Assembly (NCBI GenBank): GCA_918797485.1
Contig: CAKKNE010000001.1
Location: forward strand, 4,774,001 to 4,838,000
From: Pelagomonas calceolata
Taxonomy: Eukaryota > Sar > Pelagophyceae > Pelagomonadales > Pelagomonadaceae
DNA length: 64,000 nt
Direction of reading: 5' to 3'
Position numbers and translations under genes: made by a program. The notes under the pieces are model-generated. The model had not been told where the DNA came from and did not search any database. It saw only the letters and a list, made by a program, of their open reading frames with translations. Shown piece after piece: positions 55,989 to 64,000 of this stretch; positions within the stretch are counted from its first letter, which is position 1, and each line of letters begins with the position of its first letter.

Positions 55989-57011
55989 ATGGACTCCTAC
56001 TACGCCATGCTAAAAGTAACAAGAGACTCGAAATTCCCGGAAGACGTCACGAAGAGCTACCGCAAGTTAGCATTAAGAGCGCACCCCGACAAGGGTGGGA
56101 GCAAGGAGGCCTTCGACGCGCTGCACCGCGCCTACGAGGTCCTGAAGGATGAAGAAAAACGCAAGGTTTATGATAGGTTCGGGTTCGATTTCGGGGATGA
56201 TGAAAGCGCAGATGAGTTGCTGGGGGAGCTGTCGCCGATGGCCATGCGTTTGATCGGCATCGCGATATTCAGAGCGGCTTTATGTGGCGCTGTTGTCGTT
56301 GGATTAAGGTACCGCGTACCTCGGACATTGTGCATCGCGGCGTGCGGCGGCTGCGTCGTTTATGGCCGTACTAGGTCAGATCGGGACTTTGAGTTCTTGG
56401 GGTATAGAGCCGTCTTCGTACCTTTGATAGCCTGGCTGGCCTCCTACATGTCCCTCACATTTGTATTTGATGTGGTTGTCTACGCTATCACGTTTGGCGC
56501 TTTGGAATGGGAGAATCTGAGTGTGAAGGGCGCGGCACTCGTAGCAGCAGTCGTAGGGAGGTGGTGGTTCGGCGCCTCGCTCTGGTTCTTCGTCAAACTG
56601 TTATTAGCTTTCGGCGTACTACTTATTGTGGCACATTTATTTTTTGTGGTCGTCGCGTCGGTCGTGAAGGAGGTCGTGGATCTCAAATTGGCGGCCTACG
56701 GTATGTATGCGGCGTCCGGGTAAAATCGCGGCGATGGCGTCGACCGCGTCTCCGGGTCGCGGCGACGGCGTCGATCGCGGCCGCGAGAGCGTCGACGCGT
56801 CTCACGAGATCGAGAGCGGCGGTCGCGACCGCGACCCTGCGCAGGCGACAAGTTCCGGAAGTGCATGCGCGACGGCCAGGCGCCTCCTCAAAAAAAGGAG
56901 GAGGCGCCGCCGCCGGCCCCGGCGCCGGCAAAGGCCTCACCACGGCAGGCGGCGCGGAAGAACTCCATGAACGCCGGCTTCCTCAACAACCCGAAGAAGA
57001 AGAATCGATGA
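55989..57011 (+). CDS. J-domain multi-pass membrane protein, two exons, 292 aa
   Basis: Exons 55989-56700 and 56845-57011. The N-terminal J domain (YYAMLKVTRDSKFPEDVTKS, RAHPDKGGSKEAFDALHRAY) retains the HPD motif. Four or more hydrophobic segments follow (IAIFRAALCGAVVVGLRY, FVPLIAWLASYMSLTFVFDV, GALVAAVVGRWWFGASLWFF, LLLAFGVLLIVAHLFFVVVA). Exon 2 adds a charged tail: YGDKFRKCMRDGQAPPQKKE, a Pro/Ala run, and KNSMNAGFLNNPKKKNR. J proteins recruit Hsp70; the membrane helices suggest an ER or organelle membrane. The stop in frame at 56723 lies in the intron. Confidence 0.8.
56701..56844 (+). other. Spliceosomal intron in the J-domain gene (144 nt)
   Basis: GTATGTATG donor and CCTGCGCAG acceptor; removal joins AAY-G-DKFRK in phase 1 and gives a single frame to the stop at 57011. 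Terminal inverted repeats are not evident, so it may be an older intron type. The interior has GCGGCGATGGCGT (56728-56740), one base off the 13-mer in other introns, and several partial repeats of it. Confidence 0.75.
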
Positions 57012-57022
57012 ATAACAACTTG

Positions 57023-58253
57023 TTAACTACTAGGTGGCGGTTGCTGCGCTCCGAAGATCTTCTCCTGGAGCGCGAGGTGCGCGCCGTCGACGGGTCGCAC
57101 GTCGCCGCCGAACGCGCGCGCGAGTTCGACGCACGCGACCACGCCGGCCTCCGGGGCCTTGCCGGCGGACCGCTCCAGCGCGGCGCCTCCCAACACGACG
57201 CGAGCGATTGCGCGCGGCGTCGGCCGCCACAGAGTTGATGCCTGGGCCGCGAACGCGTTTTGATCAGAAGCGCGCGCCTCGGCGACCCACCAGGCGAGCT
57301 GCGCCGCGTGCAGCGCCGTGTCGGGCGCCTCGCCGACGGGCTCGAAGGACGTGGGCAGCGGCTGGGCCGGGTAGTCCAAATAATAACCCACGCCGCGCGC
57401 GCCCGCCGTGAACTTGTAGCCCGGCCGCCGGCCGACGTAGGTCGCCGCCGGCGCGAAGGTCGGCACCGACGTGGCCCGGCGCCGCACGGCGGGCGGGACC
57501 ACGGGCGCCGCCTTGCCGAGCGCCCAGGCGACGTCGGCGCACCTCTGCGTGTCGCCGTCGACGCAGCGCTCGGCCGCGACCTGTGCGTAAATCAATCAGT
57601 GCGTCGACTGCACTAAGTCATTTCTCGGCGATGACGCGGCCGTGCTGAGAAGCGCCGCGAAATTTGATTTGTGCACTGGCCGCGACGAGCGCCAGGGCGA
57701 GGCCCTCGAACCCTTCCCCGCCGCCGAGGTCCGCCGCCACCCTCCTCAACGCATCACGCGCCGCGGGCCGGCGCTGGATCTGCGCCACGGCCGGCGCGAA
57801 GGGCCCGCAGTCCTTCGCGTCGCAGCCCTCGTCCTCCAAAAACGGCGAAAGCGCCTCGTGCCACAGGTGCGCGACCGTCTCCGGCGGCAGGTGCCGCGCG
57901 CCCGCGAGCGAGCCGAGGTCCCGCTCCTGCAGGGCCGCCGTCAGCCGCGCCTGGCCCGCCGGCGGCAGCGGGCTCGTCGGCGGCAGTATTAATGACGCGG
58001 CGTAGGCGGCGACGCCCATCGCGAGGCTCCCGCTCACGGGCCCGGCGAAGAGGCCGTACCAGGCGACGCGCGCCGCAATACTTTCTGCCGCGGCGGGCCG
58101 CAGCGCGTAGCAGGTCCCCGCGCCGGCGGCGTAGATCGCGGCGACACCCGGCGCGACGCCGACGTCGTCGCGCACATCATCGGGGAGACTCAGGAGCGCG
58201 CCGCACGCACCAGTTTGAGCGGCAACGGTGCCGACCGCGCGCTTCCAGGACAT
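57023..58253 (-). CDS. Unrecognised membrane protein, two exons, 374 aa
   Basis: Exon 1 58253-57687 and exon 2 57580-57023. Splicing gives LALALVAAERCVDGDTQRC in frame. The N-terminus (MSWKRAVGTVAAQTGACGAL) may be targeting; the next region has hydrophobic helices (APGVAAIYAAGAGTCYAL, AWYGLFAGPVSGSLAMGVAA). The C-terminal half has Cys pairs and TYVGRRPGYKFTAGARGVGY, a beta-like stretch that may mark a conserved algal family, followed by YLDYPAQPLP. Function unknown. The 5' ATG is preceded by a GTG-only extension. It ends 11 nt from the J-domain stop. Confidence 0.7.
57581..57686 (-). mobile_element. Introner-type intron with perfect 8-nt target duplication (106 nt)
   Basis: On the minus strand: GTCGCGGC, then the element from CAGTGCACAAATCAAAT to GATTTACGCACAG, then GTCGCGGC again. 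The ends are inverted repeats (13 of 17). The donor GT is in the left copy and the AG ends the element, so removal leaves one copy of the target and the frame is exact. Confidence 0.85.
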
Positions 58254-58497
58254 TTTGGCACCACTACTTTGCAGCACTGCCTTTGTGAGAGCCCATCAGC
58301 CAGGGAGAGCTGACGCAGCCCGCACAGATGGCTTGGCTGCTCAGCAAGTCGTGCGTACGGCTGCCAAAAAGGACTTGATAGTAGAGAACCCGAACTCACC
58401 CTAGGGGGTCCGAGCCTCGATCTACCAGACCGCGCGAGCGCGCGATATGGTAGGGAAGTGTCTTCCGGAAGCAAAGCTAGCTAGCGTTGAGATGTTA

Positions 58498-58597
58498 CTG
58501 CTGCTCCACACGAAAGGTGACGATTGGGACGCGGGAGAAGAAACCTGCAGCGGGGCAGCGGACGTCGGCGCGCGCGTGTGTGTGTGTGGAGCAGCAG
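58498..58597. repeat. 14-nt perfect inverted repeat and (CG)(TG) alternating tract
   Basis: CTGCTGCTCCACAC (58498-58511) is the exact complement of GTGTGGAGCAGCAG (58584-58597). Just inside the right arm is CGCGCGCGTGTGTGTGTG, an alternating purine-pyrimidine run that can form Z-DNA. Confidence 0.6.
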
Positions 58598-58903
58598 CAG
58601 AGCACCTCGAGCTGGAACGGCGCTATAGAACCCGCACGTTGTGTGAAATCTCTCAACGATCGAAGGCAAGAGCAGGTAGAGCTGAACGGCCGGCGGGAAC
58701 GTGTAGAGGAATACAACCCGCGGCGGCGAGGTGCAATGGACCCGGACGCAATGCGTTCTCCGGGACCTCGTGAAGATCATAAGACCGAAGTGCGCGTTCA
58801 GCGGGACCCCTCGTCGGGGAATAAAGAGTGAACCGACCGGCAATGAATGAAAGTATGTCCGTCGCGTCTCCGCTCGTCTCGGCTGCCAATGGCCCAGCAG
58901 TTA

Positions 58904-58926
58904 GCTAGCGGCGTAAAGACACTAGC
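58904..58926 (+). promoter_or_regulatory. GCTAG inverted-repeat promoter motif, copy 9
   Basis: GCTAGCGGC then GTAAAGACACTAGC, 172 nt upstream of the ATG at 59098. GGGCTGCCCC sits nearer, at 59063-59072, 26 nt from that ATG, so both motif types are in one promoter. Confidence 0.65.
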
Positions 58927-59097
58927 AATCTTGAGAACGATTTTCAAACCTGGCTGCTTGCCTGGGAGCGCGAGGCCGCCTAGCCACATTCTGTTGTAAG
59001 TAGAGCTGTGGCCCTGTTCAGGGTACCAACTTCTCGCGCCAGCAGGGCTGATTTCTAAAGGTGGGCTGCCCCGTAGGCTCCCCCCACATAAGAGCAA

Positions 59098-60382
59098 ATG
59101 GCCGACAACTTGCGCCGCCGCCGCCAGGGCGTGCGCTTCGATGACGACGACGAAGATTACGACGCTGTCAAGCAGGGCAGCGACGACGACGATGGCCGGC
59201 GCCGGCCAACGGCGGCCAAGGTCTTCGCCGCGCGGAAGAGCCTGGGCTACTCGGACGACGACGAGGACACAACACCAGCGGCGCCGGCGCCGAAGTGGGC
59301 CGAACGCGTCGTCGCGGTCGTCGACGCTATTGTGATTGCCGCGGCGCCGTACGCGGACAAAGCCATGACCCTCGCGGAAGATGCCGTGGCCGTCGCCGCG
59401 CCGGTCGCGCGCCGGGTCTACGGTGTCGCGACGGCGCGCGTCACGCGTGAGGGCCTCGCAATCGCGACGGGCCTCTTCGTCTGCCTCTTTGGGGGGTCCT
59501 TCGTGCGGCTGATCGCCGTGGCGGAGGCGCTGCACGTGACGGGCGCGTACGCCACCGCGGCCACGGCGCTGGCCGAGCTGCGGGAGCATGTGGAAGTTGT
59601 CGCCGAGGCGGAGAAGACTGACGGGCGGCGCAAGTCCATGGCCGTGCTGCGGAAGGAGCGTCAGTGCCGATGCGGCGTGGAACTCGGGGCCTTCACTTTG
59701 CTTTGGGTCATCCTCCCACGCACGCCATCGACGCCGGTTTCTACGCAGATACAAGCGCATTGCCTCGCGGAAGATCTCGGTCTACGCGTCGGCCATCCGG
59801 AACCCGGCGGCGCTCACGGCGTCGCTCGCGTCCCTTTGGTCTGCGGCCGCGACGGTAGCGGCGGCGCTGCGCATCACCTTCGCGCGGACGCTGGTCCTGG
59901 GCGTAAGCGTCGCAGCGACGGTCTCGCCGGCGATGCGGAGAGATTTTGCGCCCGCCGTCGCCGCGACCCTGAAGCCGATGCATAGGCAATGGGCACCGAC
60001 GATTATTGATGTATGCGTCCGGGCGGTCTGCGTCGCGATCGCCTGGCGGCTCCAGCGCGTGTTCAGCGCGTGGCACTCGGCCGCGAGAGGCGGCGTCGCG
60101 TGCGCGAAGGCGCTGGGCCGGGTCCTGAAGCGCAAGGGCTGGGTGCCGGCGCGCATCGCGCTCGCGTCGGACGAGGAGCCCTACCGGGGAACGGACTCGA
60201 CGGGGCCCGTCATCGGGGGGCTCTACGCGGACGAGGTGGTCGGGTTCGTGCTCGCGGCGTGCGGGCTGCGCCTGCAGTTGTCGCGGTCGTTCGGGCTACC
60301 CCTCCTACTGCGTCTTGTGTTGCTGCCCGCGCTCGCGCTCGAGGGGGTGCTCGCGCTGCTGTTCCTCGGGCTCGGGCCGTAG
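59098..60382 (+). CDS. Acidic-N-terminal membrane protein, two exons, 399 aa, unrecognised
   Basis: Exons 59098-59663 and 59749-60382. The N-terminus is charged (RRRQGVRFDDDDEDYDAVKQ); the centre has a hydrophobic segment (GLAIATGLFVCLFGGSFVRL) and the C-terminal part several more (SLWSAAATVAAALRITFA, LLLRLVLLPALALEGVLALL), ending FLGLGP. Splicing gives KERQYKRIASRK. It is probably an integral membrane protein of unknown role. No signal peptide seen. Confidence 0.7.
59664..59748 (+). mobile_element. Introner-type intron in the acidic membrane-protein gene (85 nt)
   Basis: GT at 59664 and AG at 59747-59748 are the only phase-consistent pair found (phase 2). Inverted ends: GGCGTGGAACTC against the complement of GGTTTCTACGCAG. 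The flanking copies have diverged, so the target duplication is not clear. Contains ACGCCATCGACGC (59722-59734). Confidence 0.65.
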
Positions 60383-60447
60383 GTCCCCTCGTTTTGTAAC
60401 GATTTTCTTGCTTGTAACTTGAGTCACTAGACAACTTAGCACAAAAT

Positions 60448-63400
60448 TCAGGCCCCCTCTGGCCGTCTCTGTCGCGTGGCCGCGAAGTCGTCGTTTTCTT
60501 TTTTGTCAGGATCCTGCGCGGCACGGGCGCGTTTGATCGACGCGGCCGCCCAGGCCCCGGCGAGCGTCAGCAGCACGCTCTCCGTGTCCTGGACGAGGCG
60601 CTCCCGGTGTTGCAGCAGGCGTCGCTCGACCGTCGAGAGGCTGTACCACCAGATGCGGATGCGGTGCAGTTCCGATATCGTCGATATGAGCATCGCCACG
60701 CGCTGCTGGCCGCCCAGCAGCGTCGCGAACGCGGACAGACCCCCGACGACGGCGAGCGCGACCACGACGTACTCCGGGTGGCCGAACAGCGACGCGCCCG
60801 TCGCGGCGCCCATGCACAGGAGCCGCGCGAGCTCCAGGGTCTGTTGGATTTGTCCGTAGCGGCGCGAGCTTTTCGTGAGCGTCCTGAGGTTCATCAGGAG
60901 GCGGAACCGCTCGTAGTCGTCGCCCGTGACGAGGCCGATGCCGTCGTCCCGGTCCTCGCTGTCCTGGCTATTCATCACGCCCTGACGCACGGAGAAGTCC
61001 TTGTCGATTTTGACAATGTCGGTGTCGGCGTCGCCGTCGGCCGGCGCGACGCGCCGCCCGGCGGCGGAAACCGTCCCCGTGATCCACATGCACCATCTGC
61101 GGGTCCTGACCCAATTGCAGCATAGTTTCTTGACCCAGTGGATATGTTTCGGGTCGTACATGTGGCCCGCCCGCTGGTACTCGTCGAATGTCTGACCGGC
61201 CTGGAGGGGCTCCGTCCGCACATCAGACTGGCGCAGCCGCGCCTCCGCGGCCACGAGCTGCTCCTGGAAGTGCACCGCGCGCACGTTCGAGCCCCGCGCC
61301 ACCGGGGCGGGCGCGTCTGCCGCGGCGTCGGCCTCGCTTCCGGTGCTTTCGAACTGCCGCTGGAGTGTGGTCATTGCAACTTCATCGAACGCGCCCGTCT
61401 TCTCGAACGCGCGGGTGAACGCTAGTCCCCTGGCCTGTTCCTTGGCCTGCCGGTCCGCGCGCGCGGCCCTGAAGGCGGCCTGGGACGCCTTGAGCTGGCT
61501 CTCGCCGCCGTCACCGTACGAGAAGTCGCCCGTCCGCGTCCGGTAGCGGTATATTAGGCTCTTTACCTCACTCTCCGCCAGCTCGCACGCGGCGGCCTTC
61601 GTGCCAAACTCGAAGTAGCGCTGCGCCCCGAGCAGGAACCCCGTGACGATCGAGAGCAGGCCGGCGACGACGTCGCCCCGGCCCCGGAAATATGCCGGGT
61701 CCGCGTAGGCGACGAGGCCCGTGCAGGTGGTGATCATCGCGCAGATGATCGTTATCGAGCTCAGCACCAGATCCCAACCGCTCAGGCGCTCGAAGTTGCG
61801 GCGGTACGTGAGGACCAATTGCCACGCGTACAGCAACCGGGCCTGCTCGGCCCGGTTGAAGCCGATGATCGCGGACTCCTCGCGCGACGCCATCGACAGA
61901 CACTTGGTGATGCGGTCGGCGATGTGGTTCGCATCCTCGCGCAGGGCGTCGAAGACCAGCCACGACGAGTCGTGCACGTCTGGGGGCACCGTGAGCGTCG
62001 AGAGCTTCTTGTAGCCGGGCGTTCTGCGATTACGCGCGTCGTCGATCGCCTGACACATTTGGTCGACCCAGAACCCGGAGGAGCGGAGCAGGACGAGCTG
62101 GCCGCCGCCCTGCGCTCGCTCGATGGATTTGTCGAAGGCTCTACTGTCCTTGCCGCACATGACAGCTGTGGCGTGCGGCAGGAGGCGCCACAGGTACCTC
62201 GAGAAGGCGATCTTGTCGGCCTCGTGCCGGAAGAAAATCATATGCGTGCAATACGGCGAGAGTTCCGCCCGCAGGATCTCACATAGATGGTCCAGGTCGT
62301 CGTCTGCTTCCTTATTGTCGCCGGGCAGCTGCGTCCCGTGAGCTCTCCGCAGGCGCATCGCGCAGTCGCGCCGCGGCCACTTCATCCGAAGCTCTTTCAC
62401 CATGCCGTCGACGGCCGTGCTTGTCTTTTTGTACGTGTAGACGGTGCGCGCGTCCTGGAAGTTCGGGGCCGCGTAGCTGTAGAGGTCGATCGGGTCTTCG
62501 CCATACCTCCAGATCTCGAACGGGCCGCGCTTGTCCGGCGCGTCTAGCTCCTCGGCCACAATCTTTTTCATCGAGCTCTTCAGACGTTTCATAATCGTTT
62601 TCATCGAGCTCTTCGGAGGTTCGTCGCCGTCTGCGTCGAAGCGCCAGGATTTCACGACCTCTTGGAGTTTTCTTTTGGAAGTAAGCGACTGGTCCGTCGT
62701 GTGCAGTCCCAGGTAGGTCAGACCTGAGACGTCGTTGAGCTGCGAAAAACGCTGGATGCCTTTTTCGAACATGGCGGGCGACTTGTTGAACGATTCCCGG
62801 CAATTCCACTCCGAGATGAGCCAGCCCTTCGACTCGTACGCGGCCTGCACGACCGCGCCCATGAACGCTGAGCCGCGACTCGCGTAGTTTTCCATCCGGA
62901 TATCGTAGAGCCGCTTGTCGCGTTCCACCTGTCGCTCGCGGAGCAGCTTTTCGGCGTCCAGGGTAAATTGTTCCTTGGTAATTTCGGCGTTCTTCACGGC
63001 CTCGCAGACGTCCTTCCAGGCCTTCTTCAAGTCCTTGATGCTCTGGACTAATTGGTCGCGGTACATCTCGCGCTTCTTTCCCTGCAGTTCGACCAACACT
63101 TGGTCCGCGAGCGCATCGATGTCAGTTGCAGGCGCGGCAGATGGATTCTTCGAGTCGCCCGACGCGCGATCTTTGGTGAGGGGGCTGTTTACCTCAGCCT
63201 CAGACGCAGGCACTGACAGAACCTCATCTGCGGCAGGCGCCGGGGCTTCGGCTGATCTCCCATCCCTACCATGCCCGCCCGCATAAGCCTCAGCCGCGAG
63301 GGCCTCCGCAGCAAGCCCCTCCGCGGTGCGCACAGGATCGCCCAGGAATCGCCCAGTTTCCCGGACGAGTTTGTGTTCCTTGAGCAGGAAGTTTTTCGCT

Positions 63401-64000
63401 TTCATTTCTTCTTGCCCAGGGTCCCTCTCGAAGCACCAGGCCACGAGCTCATGCGCCGTTTTCGGCATCTTTACAGTGTCATCGCCCAGCTCTTCGAACT
63501 CTTTGCTGACCTCTTCGAACTCCCACAAGCCCGTGCGCGTCAGGGCTATTTCGCGGTCAAATGTCGTTGCCAGAACTTTGTTATCCAGGGCTTTTAGTGG
63601 ATCTTGTTTGGGGGCCCTGCGCTTGAACCACGATTTCTTGATGGCGTAGCTGTAATGGTTCAAGGCGCGTATGAACTCCACCCCGGCGCTGTTATAGGTG
63701 AACAGCGCGTGCGCCACTTCCTCGCTTTTCGTCAGGTTCATCTGTAGTACCTTGTTGTCGACGATGTTCTTGTCGAGCATTGTCAGCGTCCCCCACGCCG
63801 CGAGCGCCGCCCGCGCGCGCTCGTCCGACAGCGACATGAGCCGCTGGTCGGATTCTTCCTGGGAGGACCGGGACCGGACCTGTCCCGCAACGGAGTCGAG
63901 CTGCGCCTGGAAATCCAGCGTAGAGAAGCCGCTCTCCCACCAGCCGTTCGCGCCCAGGCCGCGAAAGCACATGGACGGCAACTCTAGCCCGAAGGCGTCG
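60448..64000 (-). CDS. Large protein with SLOG-like region and two SLATT-like 2TM modules (5' partial)
   Basis: Open through the right window edge; the visible part is about 1,183 aa and the true start lies outside. The N-terminal 400 residues are helical and charged. Around 62.1-62.4 kb is a SLOG/LSDAT-like alpha/beta segment (CTHMIFFRHEADKIAFSRYL...GGGQLVLLRSSGFWVDQM). Next, at about 61.5-61.9 kb, a SLATT-like module: helical RLLYAWQLVLTYRRNFERLS, then two membrane helices (VLSSITIICAMITTCTGLVA and VVAGLLSIVTGFLLGAQRYF). A second 2TM module is at 60.5-60.9 kb (YVVVALAVVGGLSAFATLLG...VAMLISTISELHRIRIWWYS). SLATT domains are 2TM effectors tied to SLOG and nucleotide-sensing conflict systems. 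Domain calls are by pattern. Confidence 0.7.
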   Translation of the reverse strand, partial: DAFGLELPSMCFRGLGANGWWESGFSTLDFQAQLDSVAGQVRSRSSQEESDQRLMSLSDERARAALAAWGTLTMLDKNIVDNKVLQMNLTKSEEVAHALFTYNSAGVEFIRALNHYSYAIKKSWFKRRAPKQDPLKALDNKVLATTFDREIALTRTGLWEFEEVSKEFEELGDDTVKMPKTAHELVAWCFERDPGQEEMKAKNFLLKEHKLVRETGRFLGDPVRTAEGLAAEALAAEAYAGGHGRDGRSAEAPAPAADEVLSVPASEAEVNSPLTKDRASGDSKNPSAAPATDIDALADQVLVELQGKKREMYRDQLVQSIKDLKKAWKDVCEAVKNAEITKEQFTLDAEKLLRERQVERDKRLYDIRMENYASRGSAFMGAVVQAAYESKGWLISEWNCRESFNKSPAMFEKGIQRFSQLNDVSGLTYLGLHTTDQSLTSKRKLQEVVKSWRFDADGDEPPKSSMKTIMKRLKSSMKKIVAEELDAPDKRGPFEIWRYGEDPIDLYSYAAPNFQDARTVYTYKKTSTAVDGMVKELRMKWPRRDCAMRLRRAHGTQLPGDNKEADDDLDHLCEILRAELSPYCTHMIFFRHEADKIAFSRYLWRLLPHATAVMCGKDSRAFDKSIERAQGGGQLVLLRSSGFWVDQMCQAIDDARNRRTPGYKKLSTLTVPPDVHDSSWLVFDALREDANHIADRITKCLSMASREESAIIGFNRAEQARLLYAWQLVLTYRRNFERLSGWDLVLSSITIICAMITTCTGLVAYADPAYFRGRGDVVAGLLSIVTGFLLGAQRYFEFGTKAAACELAESEVKSLIYRYRTRTGDFSYGDGGESQLKASQAAFRAARADRQAKEQARGLAFTRAFEKTGAFDEVAMTTLQRQFESTGSEADAAADAPAPVARGSNVRAVHFQEQLVAAEARLRQSDVRTEPLQAGQTFDEYQRAGHMYDPKHIHWVKKLCCNWVRTRRWCMWITGTVSAAGRRVAPADGDADTDIVKIDKDFSVRQGVMNSQDSEDRDDGIGLVTGDDYERFRLLMNLRTLTKSSRRYGQIQQTLELARLLCMGAATGASLFGHPEYVVVALAVVGGLSAFATLLGGQQRVAMLISTISELHRIRIWWYSLSTVERRLLQHRERLVQDTESVLLTLAGAWAAASIKRARAAQDPDKKENDDFAATRQRRPEGA

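Larger units (their letters stand above)
58254..59097. other. Divergent 844-nt intergenic region, no gene supported
   Basis: It contains the inverted repeat at 58498-58597, the GCTAG motif at 58904 and GGGCTGCCC at 59063. An open frame at 58487-58831 starts with TTG, has no domain and is likely noncoding. Confidence 0.45.

Noticed and set aside
58487-58831. 114-aa open frame in the 844-nt spacer
   Set aside because: It begins with TTG, has no domain or signal, and overlaps an inverted repeat and a simple-sequence tract.

Overview
The window is nuclear DNA of a photosynthetic stramenopile. A pelagophyte is the best fit (an Aureococcus or Pelagomonas relative). The evidence is very GC-rich compact coding sequence, plastid precursors with ASAFAP-like cleavage motifs (ASAFVAP at the start of a fucoxanthin-chlorophyll type light-harvesting protein, TAFAP on an arogenate dehydrogenase, HAFAP on a small membrane protein), an axonemal gene (CFAP65-like), and introns that look like introner elements, the intron-making DNA transposons known from Aureococcus. 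The axonemal gene suggests a flagellated species. No bacterial operon, CRISPR array, rRNA or tRNA gene was seen.

I support 37 genes, two of them cut by the window ends. They alternate in strand almost perfectly (31 of 36 neighbouring pairs). Most convergent partners end 8 to 175 nt apart, and divergent partners share intergenic promoter regions of 150 to 850 nt. Left part (0 to 25 kb): Gly/Arg-rich tail, F-box-like protein, NAD(P) epimerase/reductase, a very large ATRX-like chromatin remodeller, armadillo protein, plastid membrane proteins, ankyrin protein, two related coiled-coil proteins, DHH exopolyphosphatase, GH3-like amido synthetase, MYND/RING-CH/TPR protein. Middle (25 to 45 kb): sugar transporter, DDX46/Prp5 helicase, iduronate-2-sulfatase-like enzyme, plastid SDR proteins, MFS_1-like carrier, arogenate dehydrogenase, bromodomain protein, CAMK-type kinase, light-harvesting protein. 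Right part (45 to 64 kb): CFAP65-like protein, plastid FKBP, two short proteins sharing a VALLW tail, J-domain membrane protein, and a protein with two SLATT-like two-helix membrane modules running off the window end.

Three recurring noncoding signals stand out. (1) A roughly 24-nt inverted-repeat motif, GCTAGCGGC then GTAAGACACTAGC, lies mostly 50 to 230 nt upstream of start codons. (2) GGGCTGCCC recurs near other start codons. (3) Five short introns carry terminal inverted repeats related to TGTGTGGAAATC and sit next to 8-nt target-site copies; one copy pair is perfect and another intron uses a GC-AG splice pair. The strongest single-gene novelty is the remodeller at 3.1 to 8.5 kb, which appears to join ADD, FHA-like, SNF2, WW, MBD-like and RAMA-like modules.

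Start codons below were checked for ATG. Several open frames extend upstream with no ATG and were shortened. Exon joins come from reading frame and splice-site inspection only.
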